A stretch of DNA of 64,000 nt from positions 3,100,001 to 3,164,000 of the forward strand of contig NZ_CP065373.1 of NCBI RefSeq assembly GCF_015710575.1, in the 5' to 3' direction. Made by a program: the position numbers and the translations under genes. The stretch is from Mycolicibacterium mengxianglii. Lineage in GTDB: Bacteria; Actinomycetota; Actinomycetes; Mycobacteriales; Mycobacteriaceae. Below, piece after piece: positions 50,280 through 63,727 of this stretch. The notes beneath the pieces were generated by a model. The model was not told the DNA's origin, searched no databases, and saw only the letters and a list, made by a program, of their open reading frames with translations. Position 1 is the stretch's first letter; each line of letters opens with the position of its first letter.

Positions 50280-50654
50280 TCAGCGGTGGCTCGCGCCTGC
50301 GGCCCGCGCCGGAGCCGCCTCGGCGGAGGCGTGGGCGATCCAGCGCTGCAGGCGTCCGGCGGTGCGCCACAACGCGGACTGCAGCGCCTCGGACCCGGTT
50401 TCGGCCTGAGCTCCGCGAGTCAGCTGGTCGGCGATCCTGCTCAGGGTCGCCACCGGAACCCGCACGGTCGCGTCGCCGGAGGCCTGCATCCGGGCCACGA
50501 GCGTGCAGCTGTCCTCGGTGAGCTCCCCCACTGCCTGGGCCGCCCCGGCAGGCGGATCCTGCCGGTAGGCCTGCACCAGCGCTCCCATGCACGTGATGGT
50601 CTGATGTGCGGTGCTTTTCGGTATCACCACTGTCGATCCGGTTGTCCCAGTCAT
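50280..50654 (-). CDS. small hypothetical protein downstream of pyrF
   Basis: A 124-residue frame with high third-position GC like its neighbours, and a gaggtgg Shine-Dalgarno-like stretch before the ATG at 50654 (a GTG at 50672 is also in frame). The sequence is mostly alpha-helical and Ala/Gln-rich, with Cys23 and Cys50-like single cysteines and a WRTAGRLQRWIAHA segment; no signal peptide or membrane helix. I recognise no family. It lies 117 bases after pyrF on the same strand, at the end of the pyrimidine operon. Confidence 0.58.
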   Translation of the reverse strand: MTGTTGSTVVIPKSTAHQTITCMGALVQAYRQDPPAGAAQAVGELTEDSCTLVARMQASGDATVRVPVATLSRIADQLTRGAQAETGSEALQSALWRTAGRLQRWIAHASAEAAPARAAGASHR

Positions 50655-50771
50655 GGGCGTTGTCCACCTCACCTACCCGTCGGCCAGGACATGGTCGCGG
50701 GCCTGCCTTGCCGACAGGCAACGCCGACGTCAACACCAACCCAACACCGGACGGGCAGTGGGTGATCGGCC

Positions 50772-51605
50772 TCAGATGAGGTGGGCCACCGCGTCCCGGA
50801 GCCGCTCGGCGGCGGCACGGACCGCGGTGGGATCCGGCCCGGCACGCAGCACCTCGCGCGAGACTGCGGGCAACAACTGGCCCGGCTGCGCACCGCCCAG
50901 CCCGGCCAGGGTGTCCGGCCGGCCGCCCTGGGCGCCGACACCGGGCACCAGCACAGCCCCGTTGAGCCCGCTGACATCGGGCGGGTCGGCCAGGGTGGCT
51001 CCGACGACCACACCCACCGAGCCGGGGTCGGGCTGCGCGGCGCGGTTCACCGCTGCCGCGGCGTCGACCATGCACTGGGCGATGCTTCGCCCTTCACCGG
51101 GGCCGTCGGCGGTGACGGCCTGCTGCACCGAGGCACCTTCGGGGTTGGAGGTGGCGGCCAGCACGAAGACGCCGCGGTGGTGGGCCGCCGCCGTGTCCAG
51201 CAGCGGCTGCAACGAGCCGAACCCCAGATACGGCGAGGCGGTCACCGCGTCGCATGCCAACGGTGAATCCCCGGCCCATGCCGCGGCGTAGGCGGCCATC
51301 GTGGTCCCGATATCACCACGCTTGGCATCGGCGAGCACCAACACCCCGGCCCGCCGCAACTCGGCGATCGTCCGCTCCAGCACCGCGTATCCGGCCGAGC
51401 CGTACGTCTCGAAGAACGCGACCTGGGGCTTGACGATCGCAAACCCCTCGAAGGCCGTCACGCAGATATCGCAGAACGCGGCCAACCCGTCGGCGTCAGC
51501 ACCCAGGCCCCACCCGGCAAGCAGCTCCGGGTGCGGGTCGATACCCAGGCACAGCGGCCCGCGTGCGCGCATGGCGTCGCGGAGCCGGATGCCGAATGTG
51601 GGCAC
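50772..51605 (-). CDS. pyrF: orotidine 5'-phosphate decarboxylase, type 2
   Basis: A 277-residue TIM-barrel decarboxylase converting OMP to UMP. The active-site Lys and Asp lie in [13 protein letters not shown], the type 2 signature; [11 protein letters not shown] and VKPQVAFFE are also conserved, and [11 protein letters not shown] near the end binds phosphate. The GTG start follows the carB stop codon directly (no gap). It is the last biosynthetic gene of the pyr operon. Confidence 0.97.
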   Translation of the reverse strand: MPTFGIRLRDAMRARGPLCLGIDPHPELLAGWGLGADADGLAAFCDICVTAFEGFAIVKPQVAFFETYGSAGYAVLERTIAELRRAGVLVLADAKRGDIGTTMAAYAAAWAGDSPLACDAVTASPYLGFGSLQPLLDTAAAHHRGVFVLAATSNPEGASVQQAVTADGPGEGRSIAQCMVDAAAAVNRAAQPDPGSVGVVVGATLADPPDVSGLNGAVLVPGVGAQGGRPDTLAGLGGAQPGQLLPAVSREVLRAGPDPTAVRAAAERLRDAVAHLI

Positions 51606-54947
<3,342 letters not shown>

Positions 54948-55020
54948 TACTTGGCTCCTCGTTCCGCCAGTGTGCGGTTTCGTACGCGACACGCCGCAAA
55001 GGGCGTATGGATCCGCACAG

Positions 55021-56151
55021 TCACGGTTGGTTCTCCCCCGCCATCAGATCGATGAACTGGTCGAACAGGTAGTTCGCGTCGTGCGGGCCTGCGGCGGCCT
55101 CAGGGTGGTACTGCACCGAGAAGGCCCGCCCGTTGACCAGCCGGATCCCTTCCACCACACCGTCATTGGCGCAGGTGTGACTGACCATGGCGCGGCCGAA
55201 GGGCGTGTCGAACTCCTCGCCGGCCTCCCCCTCGAGGGCGAAACCGTGGTTCTGCGCGGTGATCGCGACCCGACGGGTCACATGGTCCATCACCGGGATG
55301 TTGATGCCCCGGTGACCGAAGGTCATCTTGTAGGTGTCCCGGCCCAGCGCCCGGCCCAGCAACTGGTTGCCGAAGCAGATGCCGAACAGCGGGATCCCCG
55401 CACTCAGCACCTCCTGGGTCACCGCAACCACATGATCGGCGGTGGCGGGGTCACCCGGACCGTTGGACAGGAACACCCCGTCCGGATTCAGCTCCGAGAT
55501 GTCACTGAAGTTCACCGACGACGGGAGCACGTGCGTGCGGATACCGCGCTCGGCGAAGTTGCGGGGCGTGTTGGTCTTGATCCCCAGATCCAGCGCGGCC
55601 ACGGTGAACCGTTGCGGTCCTTCGGGTTCGACCACGTAGCCGTCCGCGGTGGTGACCTCGCCGACCAGATCGGCGCCCAGCATCCCCTCCTGCTCGCGCA
55701 CCCGGGCGAGCAGTTCGGAGGTGTCCGACGACAGCGCTTCCCCGGAGAAGACCCCGGCTTTCATCGACCCGCGGCTGCGCAGATGGCGCACTACGGCCCG
55801 GGTGTCGATCCCGGAGATCCCGACGATTCCCTGACGGATCAGCTCATCCTCCAGCGTGCCGGTGGCACGCCAGTTGGAGGCGCGCGGCGACGGATCGCGC
55901 ACGGCGTAGCCGGCCACCCAGATCTTGTCCCCGCGGCTCTCGCCGTCCTGGTGGTTCCAGCCGGTGTTTCCGATCTGCGGGGCGGTCGCCACGACGATCT
56001 GGCGGTGATAACTCGGGTCGGTCAACGTCTCCTGATATCCGGACATGCCGGTGGAGAAGACCGCCTCGCCGAGGGTCTGCCCAAGGGCACCGAACGCGGA
56101 GCCGTGGAAGACCCTGCCATCCTCCAGCACCAGAACTGCTTCACTGCTCAC
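55021..56151 (-). CDS. carA: carbamoyl-phosphate synthase small subunit
   Basis: A 376-residue glutaminase subunit. [17 protein letters not shown] opens the N-terminal domain; the class I amidotransferase has [16 protein letters not shown] with the catalytic Cys, and the His/Glu pair in [12 protein letters not shown]. The GTG at 56151 gives the normal length and has a gggcgaggga Shine-Dalgarno. The frame is unusually open upstream and continuous with the preceding membrane-protein frame, so as sequenced a fused product is also possible. Forms the CarAB complex with the next gene. Confidence 0.95.
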   Translation of the reverse strand: MSSEAVLVLEDGRVFHGSAFGALGQTLGEAVFSTGMSGYQETLTDPSYHRQIVVATAPQIGNTGWNHQDGESRGDKIWVAGYAVRDPSPRASNWRATGTLEDELIRQGIVGISGIDTRAVVRHLRSRGSMKAGVFSGEALSSDTSELLARVREQEGMLGADLVGEVTTADGYVVEPEGPQRFTVAALDLGIKTNTPRNFAERGIRTHVLPSSVNFSDISELNPDGVFLSNGPGDPATADHVVAVTQEVLSAGIPLFGICFGNQLLGRALGRDTYKMTFGHRGINIPVMDHVTRRVAITAQNHGFALEGEAGEEFDTPFGRAMVSHTCANDGVVEGIRLVNGRAFSVQYHPEAAAGPHDANYLFDQFIDLMAGENQP

Positions 56152-56688
56152 GCGATCCACTCCCTCGCCCTCATTCGACCTCGCCTCCGTCAGCCCCCGG
56201 GGGACCCACTTGCTGTACTCGTCGCGGTTGTCACCGCGGAAACCCGTGTCGATCTCGACGCCCGAGGGCAGCTTCCAGCGGATCGCCAGAATGCCGTCGT
56301 GGGTCATGGCCTTGCCGGCGATGCCGCGTTCGGTGCGGATCGCCGTGATGGATTCGTCCGGCATCCAGATCGGCGTCCCGCCGCTGCGCTGCAGCATGAT
56401 CCCCTCGGGATAGCGCGTCAGCACCGCTTTGGTCCGGTACCCCAGGTCGCCGACCGCGATGCGGTCCAGCCAACTGGGCGCCAGAGTGCTGCCGACGTAC
56501 AAACCTTTGGTCGGGCCGATCAACGTCGGACCAACGGCATCCGGCAGCGCGGGCAACGCGCCGATCAATGCTACCTGGCGTTGCGCACGGTGCCGCCAGC
56601 CCCGCAACATCAGGATGATCAGCACTGCGACGACGATCACGATCAGGGCCGCGAATATCAGCGAACTGACGAGGGTGCCGGTGTTCAC
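56152..56688 (-). CDS. membrane-anchored PH-like protein of the pyr operon, fused in frame to carA
   Basis: Codons 1-179 of a 555-codon frame that runs on into carA. One N-terminal helix (residues 6-27), a basic stretch [10 protein letters not shown], then a beta-rich domain to about residue 160 with [12 protein letters not shown] and [12 protein letters not shown]. It resembles the Rv1382-type protein that lies between pyrC and carA in M. tuberculosis, which as I recall ends near residue 165. Here residues WVPRG (161-165) are encoded at a C5G5 run; losing or gaining one base there would end the frame at once or within ten codons. So this is either a real fusion or a one-base indel. The GTG start overlaps pyrC as GTGA. 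Function unknown. Confidence 0.75.
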
Positions 56689-57989
56689 CGCGTGTCTGTC
56701 CTGACGGGTTTGCCGTCCAGAGCGGTGATCGTGCCGCGCAGCAGGGTCGCGGTCACCGTCGCGGGCAGGACCATCGCCTCGAACGGGGTGTTCGCCGACT
56801 TGCTGGCAAGCTCACCACCGGCGACGGTCCAGCTGGTGTCGGGGTCGACGACGGTCAGGTTCGCTGGCTCCCCCACCTCCAGCGGTCGGCCCTGGTCGGG
56901 CAGCCCGACGATGCGTGCGGGATTCTCGCTCATCACCGCGGCGACACCGCGCCAGGACAGCAGCCCCGGCTTGACCATGGTCTCGACAACCACCGACAGC
57001 GCGGTCTGCAGACCGAGCATGCCGGGGCGGGCCTGGGCGAATTCGACACACTTCTCGTGTTCGGCGTGGGGCGCGTGGTCGGTGGCCACACAGTCGATCA
57101 CCCCGTCGGCCAGTGCCTGCCGCAGCGCGGCAGCATCGGAGGCCTCCCGCAGCGGTGGGGTCACCCGGTTCACCCCGTCGTAGCTGGCCAGCCGGCTGTC
57201 GTCGAGCAGCAGGTGATGCGGAGTGACTTCGGCGGTCACCGAAATCCCTTGCTGTTTCGCCCATTTCAGTAGCTCGACGGTGCCCGCGGTAGACGCGTGA
57301 CAGATGTGGACCCGGGAGCCGGCATCGCGGGCCAGCAGGGCGTCACGGGCGACGATCGATTCCTCGGCCACCCGGGGCCAGCCTGCCAGACCCAGCCGCG
57401 CCGCAGTAGGCCCCTCGTGAGCCACCGCGTCGACCGTCAGGCGCGGCTCCTCGGCGTGCTGGGCGATCAGCACACCCAGGCCGGTGGCGTACTCCAGCGC
57501 ACGCCGCATCACCAGGGGGTCGTACACACACTTGCCGTCGTCGGAGAACATCCGGACCTGCCCGGCACTCCCGGCCATCAACGCCATTTCGGTGAGTTGC
57601 TCACCGCGTAGACCGACGGTGACCGCCCCGACCGGGTGCACGTCGACCAGGCCGACCTGCTGGCCGCGGTGCCACACGTGGTCGGTCACCACCGAGGTGT
57701 CAGCGACGGGACTGGTGTTGGCCATCGCGAAGACGGCGGTATAACCACCCAGAGCCGCTGCGGCCGAACCGCTTTCGATGGTCTCGGTGTCTTCACGGCC
57801 AGGCTCGCGCAGGTGGGTGTGCAGGTCCACGAACCCGGGCAGCAACACCTGACCGGCGGCTTCGATGACCTCCGCGTCGTCGGGTGCGGCCAGCCCGGCA
57901 CCGATGTCGGCGATCTGCCCGTCGTCGACCAGGACGTCGACCGCCTCGCCTTCGCCGTAGAGCCGGACACCCTTGATGAGCACGCTCAT
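56685..57989 (-). CDS. pyrC: dihydroorotase
   Basis: A 434-residue class I dihydroorotase of the amidohydrolase fold. [13 protein letters not shown] supplies the HxH metal ligands near residue 57; ICHASTAGT and [10 protein letters not shown] contain the later His and catalytic Asp. It closes carbamoyl aspartate to dihydroorotate. The ATG overlaps the pyrB stop as ATGA, and its stop overlaps the membrane-protein start. Confidence 0.97.
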   Translation of the reverse strand: MSVLIKGVRLYGEGEAVDVLVDDGQIADIGAGLAAPDDAEVIEAAGQVLLPGFVDLHTHLREPGREDTETIESGSAAAALGGYTAVFAMANTSPVADTSVVTDHVWHRGQQVGLVDVHPVGAVTVGLRGEQLTEMALMAGSAGQVRMFSDDGKCVYDPLVMRRALEYATGLGVLIAQHAEEPRLTVDAVAHEGPTAARLGLAGWPRVAEESIVARDALLARDAGSRVHICHASTAGTVELLKWAKQQGISVTAEVTPHHLLLDDSRLASYDGVNRVTPPLREASDAAALRQALADGVIDCVATDHAPHAEHEKCVEFAQARPGMLGLQTALSVVVETMVKPGLLSWRGVAAVMSENPARIVGLPDQGRPLEVGEPANLTVVDPDTSWTVAGGELASKSANTPFEAMVLPATVTATLLRGTITALDGKPVRTDTR

Positions 57990-58936
57990 GCGCTGATCGC
58001 CTCCAGTTCAGCCCCGACGAGCAGGTGGAACAGCACGGCCATCCGCACATGCACCCCATTGGAAACCTGTTGCAGCACAGCTGATTGCGAGGAATCCGCC
58101 ACCGAAGACGCGATCTCCATCCCCCGCAGCATCGGACCGGGGTGCAACACCACGGCGTGGGACCCGAGCAGCCGCTGGCGCTTCTCCGACAACCCGTAGA
58201 GCACCGAATACTCCCGCGCGGACGGGAAGAAGCCGCCGTTCATCCGTTCGGCCTGCACCCGCAGCATCAGTACCGCGTCGGCCGCGGGCAGCTCGGCGTC
58301 GAGATCGTGGGACACCGTGACGGGCCACTGCGTCACCCCGACCGGCAGCAGCGTCGGCGGGGCCACCAGCACCACCTCGGCACCCAGAGTCGCCAGCAGC
58401 GTCACATTGGACCGCGCCACCCGGCTGTGCAGCACGTCGCCGACGATGACCACGCGCTTGCCCTCGATCGAACCGAGCCGTTGCCGGATGGTGAGCGCGT
58501 CGAGCAGCGCCTGCGTCGGGTGCTCGTGGGTGCCGTCACCGGCATTGATCACCGACGGACCCGAACCGCCCTCCTCGGCCGTCCAGTGCGCCAACTGCTG
58601 CGCCGCTCCGGACGCCGGGTGACGGATGATCAGCGCATCAGCGCCGGCGGCACGCAATGTCAACGCGGTGTCGCGCAGCGATTCCCCTTTGGACACCGAG
58701 GATCCCGAGGCACTGACGTTGATGACGTCGGCGCTCATCCACTTGCCCGCGACCTCGAACGAGACGCGGGTGCGGGTGGAGTTCTCGTAGAACATCGTGA
58801 TCACCGTGCGGCCGCGCAGCGTCGGCAGTTTCTTGACCTCGCGGCCCATCAGCGCCTGGCTGAACCGGTCGGCGTCATCCAGAATGGCGGTGGCCTCGTC
58901 ACGGCTGAGGTCAGCAGCGGTCAGCAGGTGTTTCAT
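57986..58936 (-). CDS. pyrB: aspartate carbamoyltransferase, catalytic subunit
   Basis: A 316-residue catalytic chain. The carbamoyl-phosphate loop is [13 protein letters not shown] near residue 50; [12 protein letters not shown] and the aspartate-binding [12 protein letters not shown] follow. It makes carbamoyl aspartate. I used the ATG at 58936 ([10 protein letters not shown]); an earlier in-frame start at 59014 overlaps pyrR. It lies 28 bases after pyrR; no PyrI-type regulatory chain is present. Confidence 0.97.
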   Translation of the reverse strand: MKHLLTAADLSRDEATAILDDADRFSQALMGREVKKLPTLRGRTVITMFYENSTRTRVSFEVAGKWMSADVINVSASGSSVSKGESLRDTALTLRAAGADALIIRHPASGAAQQLAHWTAEEGGSGPSVINAGDGTHEHPTQALLDALTIRQRLGSIEGKRVVIVGDVLHSRVARSNVTLLATLGAEVVLVAPPTLLPVGVTQWPVTVSHDLDAELPAADAVLMLRVQAERMNGGFFPSAREYSVLYGLSEKRQRLLGSHAVVLHPGPMLRGMEIASSVADSSQSAVLQQVSNGVHVRMAVLFHLLVGAELEAISA

Positions 58937-58964
58937 GGTCGTCTCTTCTTCGCGCAAACGCTGA

Positions 58965-59549
58965 TCACCGGGTGGGTCCTCCGTACGGGGCGATGCGTAC
59001 ACCGTCGTGGCCATCGTGTTCGGTCAGATGCACCTTGACGTTCTCGCTGCGCGACGTGGGCACGTTCTTCCCGACGTAATCGGCCCTGATCGGCAGCTCC
59101 CGGTGGCCGCGGTCCACCAGTACCGCCAGCTGCACGCTGCGGGGCCGGCCGATATCGCGCAGCGCGTCCAGGGCCGCGCGCACCGACCGGCCGGAGTAGA
59201 GCACGTCGTCGACGAGCACCACCAGGGCACCGTCGATGCCGCCCTCGGGAATCGAGGTGTCGGCGAGCGGCCGCGGGGGTTTGGACATCAGATCGTCGCG
59301 GTAGAGCGTGATGTCCAGGCAGCCGTGGTCGACGGCGACGCCGGAGAATTCGGTGATCTGTCGGGCCAGCCGTGCGGCCAGATCGGCACCGCGGGTCGGG
59401 ATGCCCAACAGCACGACGCGGGGGCCGTCAGTGCCGTCGAGGGCGGTCTTTTCGATGATTTGATGCGCCATCCGGGAGATGGTGCGGCTGACATCAGCCG
59501 CCGACAACAACTCCCGGTCACTGGCTCCTGCGCTGTCTTGGGCGCCCAC
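58965..59549 (-). CDS. pyrR: bifunctional pyr operon regulator / uracil phosphoribosyltransferase
   Basis: A 194-residue PRPP-binding protein. The PRPP loop reads [21 protein letters not shown] near residue 105; [13 protein letters not shown] and DITLYRDDL are also typical of PyrR. It binds UMP/UTP and then an mRNA loop to reduce pyr expression, and has weak UPRTase activity. It starts with GTG at 59549 and is the first gene of the pyr operon, with a matching binding loop in its own leader. Confidence 0.97.
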   Translation of the reverse strand: MGAQDSAGASDRELLSAADVSRTISRMAHQIIEKTALDGTDGPRVVLLGIPTRGADLAARLARQITEFSGVAVDHGCLDITLYRDDLMSKPPRPLADTSIPEGGIDGALVVLVDDVLYSGRSVRAALDALRDIGRPRSVQLAVLVDRGHRELPIRADYVGKNVPTSRSENVKVHLTEHDGHDGVRIAPYGGPTR

Positions 59550-59561
59550 GGTCTACCTTGA

Positions 59562-59586
59562 CCTCCTTCTCCGCCTCACCGGACGG
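59562..59586 (-). promoter_or_regulatory. PyrR-binding loop and Shine-Dalgarno site in the pyrR leader
   Basis: On the minus strand 59586-59571 reads CCGTCCGGTGAGGCGG. UCCGGUGAGG matches the PyrR-binding-loop core UCCNGNGAGG exactly, closed by CCG/CGG pairs with a bulged U, as in known loops. The Shine-Dalgarno AAGGAGG (59568-59562) begins two bases after the stem, so bound PyrR would block ribosome entry. Translational control of this kind has been shown for the M. smegmatis pyr operon. Confidence 0.72.
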
Positions 59587-59679
59587 ATCGTTAAAGGATG
59601 TCGAACTGCCGGGGAGCTTAGCAGCTCAGGGCAGGGTCGGCTGCACCGCCGAGCAGCGCGGCTGCGTAACCTCGGGCTG

Positions 59680-60882
59680 ATGAACCTGGACGCAAATCAG
59701 GCATCGATCCGCGAGGCGGTGGACAACGGTCTGCTGGCCGGAGCCGTCACCCTGGTGTGGCAGGGCGGCGAGGTGCTGCAGGTCAACGAGATCGGCTACC
59801 GCGATGTCGAGGCCGGCCTACCGATGCAGCGGGACACCATCTTCCGCATCGCCTCGATGACCAAACCCGTCACCGTCGCCGCGGCGATGACCCTCGTCGA
59901 TGAGGGCAAGCTCACACTGACCGACCAGATCACCCGGTGGCTGCCCGAGTTCTCCGCAATGCGGGTGCTTTCCGATCCCCGAGGCCCTCTCGATGACACG
60001 GTGCCCGCGCAGCGACCGATCACCGTCGACGATCTGATGACGCACCGCAGCGGGCTGGCCTATCCGTTCTCGGTGCTGGGTCCGCTGGCCAAGGCTTATG
60101 CCGGGCTGCCGCACCGTCAGGAACAGGACCGCTGGCTCGCCGAACTGGCGGTCCTGCCGCTGGTCCATCAGCCCGGCGAGCGGTTGACCTACAGCGTGGC
60201 CACCGACGTACTGGGCATCCTGGTGTCCCGGGTGGCCGGCAAGCCGGTGCACGAGGTGCTCGAGGAACGGATCCTGGGACCGCTCGGCATGACCGACACC
60301 GGTTTCTTCGTCACCTCCGAGGGCCGGCGCCGGGCCGCGACCATGTACAAACTCGACGAGAACAACCGGTTGACCCATGACGTGATGGGCCCGCCGCCGA
60401 TCTCGCCGCCGCCGTTCTGCCAGGGTGGTGCCGGATTGTGGTCCACCGCCGACGATTACCTGCGCTTCATCCGGATGTTGCTCGGCAACGGTGCCGTCGA
60501 CGGGATCCGGGTGCTCTCGGAGGAGGCGGTGACCCAGATGCGCACCGACCAGCTCACCGAACAGCAGAAGACCTTGCCGTTCCTGGGAATGCCGTTCTGG
60601 GTGGGCCGAGGTTTCGGACTCAACCTGTCGATCGTCACCGATCCGGCCAAGTCCGCTCCGCTGTACGGGCCTGGCGGGCGCGGCACGTTCAGCTGGCCCG
60701 GTGCCTACGGCACCTGGTGGCAGGCCGACCCGGAAGCCGATCTGGTGCTGATGTACCTGATTCAGAACCTGCCGAACCTGACCGCTGACGCGGCGGCGAT
60801 CGGTGGCAACACCTCACTGGCCAAACTGCAGGCCGCGCAGCCACGGTTTGTCCGACGCACCTACCAAGCCCTGGGGCGATAG
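59680..60882 (+). CDS. serine hydrolase of the beta-lactamase/EstB family
   Basis: A 400-residue protein of the class C beta-lactamase fold. The nucleophile motif SxxK is SMTK (about residue 63) within FRIASMTKPVTV; the Tyr motif is YSVATDVLG near residue 170, as in EstB-type esterases. LMTHRSGL and GPLGMTDTGF are further family marks. No signal peptide is seen, so it is probably a cytoplasmic esterase or transacylase rather than a resistance enzyme. The ATG at 59680 was chosen; the frame is open upstream over pyrR. It diverges from pyrR and converges on the next gene. Confidence 0.88.
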   Translation: MNLDANQASIREAVDNGLLAGAVTLVWQGGEVLQVNEIGYRDVEAGLPMQRDTIFRIASMTKPVTVAAAMTLVDEGKLTLTDQITRWLPEFSAMRVLSDPRGPLDDTVPAQRPITVDDLMTHRSGLAYPFSVLGPLAKAYAGLPHRQEQDRWLAELAVLPLVHQPGERLTYSVATDVLGILVSRVAGKPVHEVLEERILGPLGMTDTGFFVTSEGRRRAATMYKLDENNRLTHDVMGPPPISPPPFCQGGAGLWSTADDYLRFIRMLLGNGAVDGIRVLSEEAVTQMRTDQLTEQQKTLPFLGMPFWVGRGFGLNLSIVTDPAKSAPLYGPGGRGTFSWPGAYGTWWQADPEADLVLMYLIQNLPNLTADAAAIGGNTSLAKLQAAQPRFVRRTYQALGR

Positions 60883-60911
60883 CCGCTCGCCACTCACTGA
60901 AGGGGCAGTCT

Positions 60912-62144
60912 TCAGAGCAGCACCCCGAGGCGCGGCGGGTAGGTGCCACGCAGCGTGTGATTGCCGAGGTGGACGTACTTCCAGCGTGCCGGGTCATGCA
61001 GGGAATGCACCCGCACGTTGCGCCAGTGCCGGTCCAGGGCGTACGTCCCCTCGGTGGCCGAGGCGCCCGCCAATTCGAGTACACCGCTGGCGATCTCGAC
61101 GGCGAACTCCTGGGCCAGCGCCTTGGTGGCCGCCACTTTCAGTGACGCCGCCGCGGCGGATTCGCGCGTCAGCTCCGGTTGCTCGCGCGCGGCGTCGACC
61201 AGCTTGGCTCCCTGCTCCAGCAGTGCCTCCAACGCATAGAGCCGCGCGGTGAGTTCACCGAACCGGCGCACCACGTGCGGCTCGTCGGCGGCATTGTCGA
61301 CGCCGGCTTCGAACCAGGGACGGCTGCGCCGGGCGACGAACTCGGCGCCGTCCTCCAGCGCGGCGCGGGCGATGCCGATGTCCACGGCCGCGTGCAACGC
61401 CTGGTCGAACGCGCCGAGCACGGCAGGCGGTGCGGTCACCGGATCCGGGTCCGGCCCCTCGTCGATGACGAACGCATCGTCGACGGCAACGTCGTTCAAC
61501 ACCACCTCACCGCTGGCGGTCCCCCGCTGCCCGAACGACGACCAGCGCTGCAGATTCAATTCCACTCCGGCGTCGTCGGGTCGGACGAACACCGTGGCGC
61601 CGTGCGCGGGATCGGTACCCGGGATCCGGGCGGCGACTGCAATCCATGAGGCCCCGAGAGTGCCGGTCGCATAGAACTTTTGACCCGACAACACCCAGCC
61701 GCCCTCGGGTCGGCGGGTCACCGTGGTCAGCCGCTGGTTCGAGAACTGCGTGCCGCGCTCAACGGTGGCGTTACCCAGCTGGGCACCGGCGAGGATGTCG
61801 GCGTAGATCCGCGGCGCCGGGTCGATGTGCCCGAGGTCGCGGATCGCGGCCGACAGCACGAAGTGCGCCAGCAACAGCTGTCCGACGGCCGAATCGGCGC
61901 GGGCCAGGATGCGTAGCACTTCCACTGCCGTCGACTGCGGCAGATCGGGTCCGCCGTGCTCGGCGGGCACGATGATGCCCAGCAGACCGGACCGGCTGAC
62001 CCAGCCCAGTTGCTCCTGCGGCCAGACGCCGTCGAGTTCGCGTTGTACTGCCCCCGCCGCGATCTCACCGGCGACGGCGTGGGCAGCGGCCAGCGCATCG
62101 GCGGTGGTCGACAGAACGGGCACGGGAATATCGGTGATGGTCAT
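60912..62144 (-). CDS. acyl-CoA dehydrogenase-like flavoprotein (DszC/SfnB type)
   Basis: A 410-residue protein with the three-part acyl-CoA dehydrogenase fold: helical N-terminal domain, beta-barrel (GGWVLSGQKFYATGT region, about 150-260) and helical C-terminal domain with RHWRNVRVHSLHDPARWKYVHLG. The late HSLHDPARWK pattern is typical of flavin monooxygenases of the DszC/SfnB group rather than true dehydrogenases; the usual catalytic Glu is not evident. Likely a reduced-flavin-dependent oxygenase or desaturation enzyme; substrate unknown. A GAGGAG Shine-Dalgarno precedes the ATG at 62144. Confidence 0.88.
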   Translation of the reverse strand: MTITDIPVPVLSTTADALAAAHAVAGEIAAGAVQRELDGVWPQEQLGWVSRSGLLGIIVPAEHGGPDLPQSTAVEVLRILARADSAVGQLLLAHFVLSAAIRDLGHIDPAPRIYADILAGAQLGNATVERGTQFSNQRLTTVTRRPEGGWVLSGQKFYATGTLGASWIAVAARIPGTDPAHGATVFVRPDDAGVELNLQRWSSFGQRGTASGEVVLNDVAVDDAFVIDEGPDPDPVTAPPAVLGAFDQALHAAVDIGIARAALEDGAEFVARRSRPWFEAGVDNAADEPHVVRRFGELTARLYALEALLEQGAKLVDAAREQPELTRESAAAASLKVAATKALAQEFAVEIASGVLELAGASATEGTYALDRHWRNVRVHSLHDPARWKYVHLGNHTLRGTYPPRLGVLL

Positions 62145-62208
62145 CCGGGGCTCCTCACTAGGGCAATCACACGGTAGGAGCAACCCCGAACCCGGCACAG
62201 AGTAACAA

Positions 62209-63204
62209 TCAGCCCGAAGATATCCCGGCGTCGGTGACTCCGACTCCGTGGTGCAGCGCGGCGATGTCGGGGTGGGCTCGAAGACGCGATTTCCATGCGT
62301 TCTCGCCGTAGGTGGTGAAGATCGGGTTGGCCGGATCGGCTTCCACGCCCCGGGCCCGCGCGGCGAGTTCGGGCGGCAACACCATCAGCGGAATCCTGGC
62401 GTCCAGAGCGGGATTGAGGAAGAACGGGATGGACACCCGGTCGGTGCCGGGTGCCGGTGCCAGCACCCGGTGCCGGGTGGCGCGCAGGTATCCGCCGGTG
62501 GCCACCTCCAGCAGTTCACCGGTGTTGACCACGAAGGCGCCGTCCACGGGAGGTACATCGACCCACCGCCCCGGCGACGCCTCGACCTGCAGTCCGGCCG
62601 AGCCGGGCTCCATCAGCAACAGGGTGAGCACGCCCGAATCCTTGTGCGCCCCGACGCCCTGCGCGGTACGCGTGGTGCCCGGGTAGCGCACCACCTTGAT
62701 CAGGGTGGCCGGGGCATCGGCGAACGCCGCGTCGAACAGGTCCTGCGCCCCGCCGAGGGACACCGCCCAGTGGCGGAGCAACCGCAGGCCGACGTCGGCC
62801 AGCAGCGTGCTCCAGCGTTCGAACGCCGGCCGCAGTTCCGGCAGCGCCGTGGGCCACAGGTTCGGTCCCTGTAATCGCCAGTAGCCCTGGGCGCCGGCAA
62901 CCACATCGCGTTCCGGTCCGATGTCGATCTGCTCTCGCCAGTCGACTTCGCCGTTGGTGAGCTCGCCGCCCAGCCGCGAATAACCGCGGAAATGCGGGCT
63001 TTTCAGCGCACTGATCTCGTCCTTGTCCGCGGCGGGCAGGGCGAAGAATCGCCGGGCCAGCGTCAGCACCTCGGCAGTCAGGCCGGCGGGAACACCGTGC
63101 CCGGTCAGATAGCAGAAGCCGTACCGGTGCGCCGCGTCCCGCAGCGCGGTCCGGAAACCGGCGGCGTCGGCGTCGGCGTCGGCGAGGTCGAGGACCGGGA
63201 GCAT
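62209..63204 (-). CDS. 2-oxoglutarate/Fe(II)-dependent oxygenase, isopenicillin N synthase type
   Basis: A 331-residue oxygenase of the double-stranded beta-helix fold. N-terminal DIOX_N part has RYGFCYLTGHGVPAGL; the iron triad lies in GVGAHKDSGVLTLLL (HxD) and RATRHRV (His), and RVSIPFF gives the Arg-x-Ser that binds 2-oxoglutarate. Such enzymes hydroxylate or desaturate small molecules or purines. It lies 64 bases upstream of the flavoprotein gene on the same strand, so the two oxidoreductases may act together; 34 bases after nusB. Confidence 0.9.
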   Translation of the reverse strand: MLPVLDLADADADAAGFRTALRDAAHRYGFCYLTGHGVPAGLTAEVLTLARRFFALPAADKDEISALKSPHFRGYSRLGGELTNGEVDWREQIDIGPERDVVAGAQGYWRLQGPNLWPTALPELRPAFERWSTLLADVGLRLLRHWAVSLGGAQDLFDAAFADAPATLIKVVRYPGTTRTAQGVGAHKDSGVLTLLLMEPGSAGLQVEASPGRWVDVPPVDGAFVVNTGELLEVATGGYLRATRHRVLAPAPGTDRVSIPFFLNPALDARIPLMVLPPELAARARGVEADPANPIFTTYGENAWKSRLRAHPDIAALHHGVGVTDAGISSG

Positions 63205-63238
63205 GCCCCCATCATCGCGCGCCCGTCGCGCGTGGGCC

Positions 63239-63727
63239 TCAGACGCCGTCGGAGTTCGAGCCGCGCACCGCTTCGGCCGCGGCCCGGATCTGCGGGGTCA
63301 CCAGCATCACCTGGCCGAGCACGCCGTTGACGAATCCCGGTGAATCGTCGGTGGACAACTCCTTGGCCAGTTCGACGGCCTCGTCGACAGCGACGGGTTC
63401 CGGCACATCCTCGGCGTGCAGCAGTTCCCACACCGCAACCCGCAGGATCGCCCGGTCCACCGCGGGGAGGCGCTCCAGCGTCCAGCCCTGGAGGTGGTTG
63501 CTGATCAGATCGTCGATGTGCGCCTGATGCTCGGTGACACCACGGGCGACGCTCACGGTGTACGGGTTGAGCGGCTCGATCTCGGATTTGGAGTTCGCCA
63601 GCAGGGTGCGGGAGGAGGCGACCTCGGCCGGCGTCATCGCCCGGGCTTCGGCCTCGAACAGCAGATCGACCGCCCGCTTGCGGGCGGCGTGCCTGCCGCG
63701 TGACTTCCCGACCTTGCCGTCAGGCAT
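63239..63727 (-). CDS. nusB: transcription antitermination factor NusB
   Basis: A 162-residue all-helical RNA-binding protein. [21 protein letters not shown] is the N-terminal RNA-binding helix and [24 protein letters not shown] the conserved C-terminal segment. With NusE it binds boxA in rRNA transcripts. The ATG at 63727 overlaps the efp stop by eight bases. Confidence 0.96.
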   Translation of the reverse strand: MPDGKVGKSRGRHAARKRAVDLLFEAEARAMTPAEVASSRTLLANSKSEIEPLNPYTVSVARGVTEHQAHIDDLISNHLQGWTLERLPAVDRAILRVAVWELLHAEDVPEPVAVDEAVELAKELSTDDSPGFVNGVLGQVMLVTPQIRAAAEAVRGSNSDGV

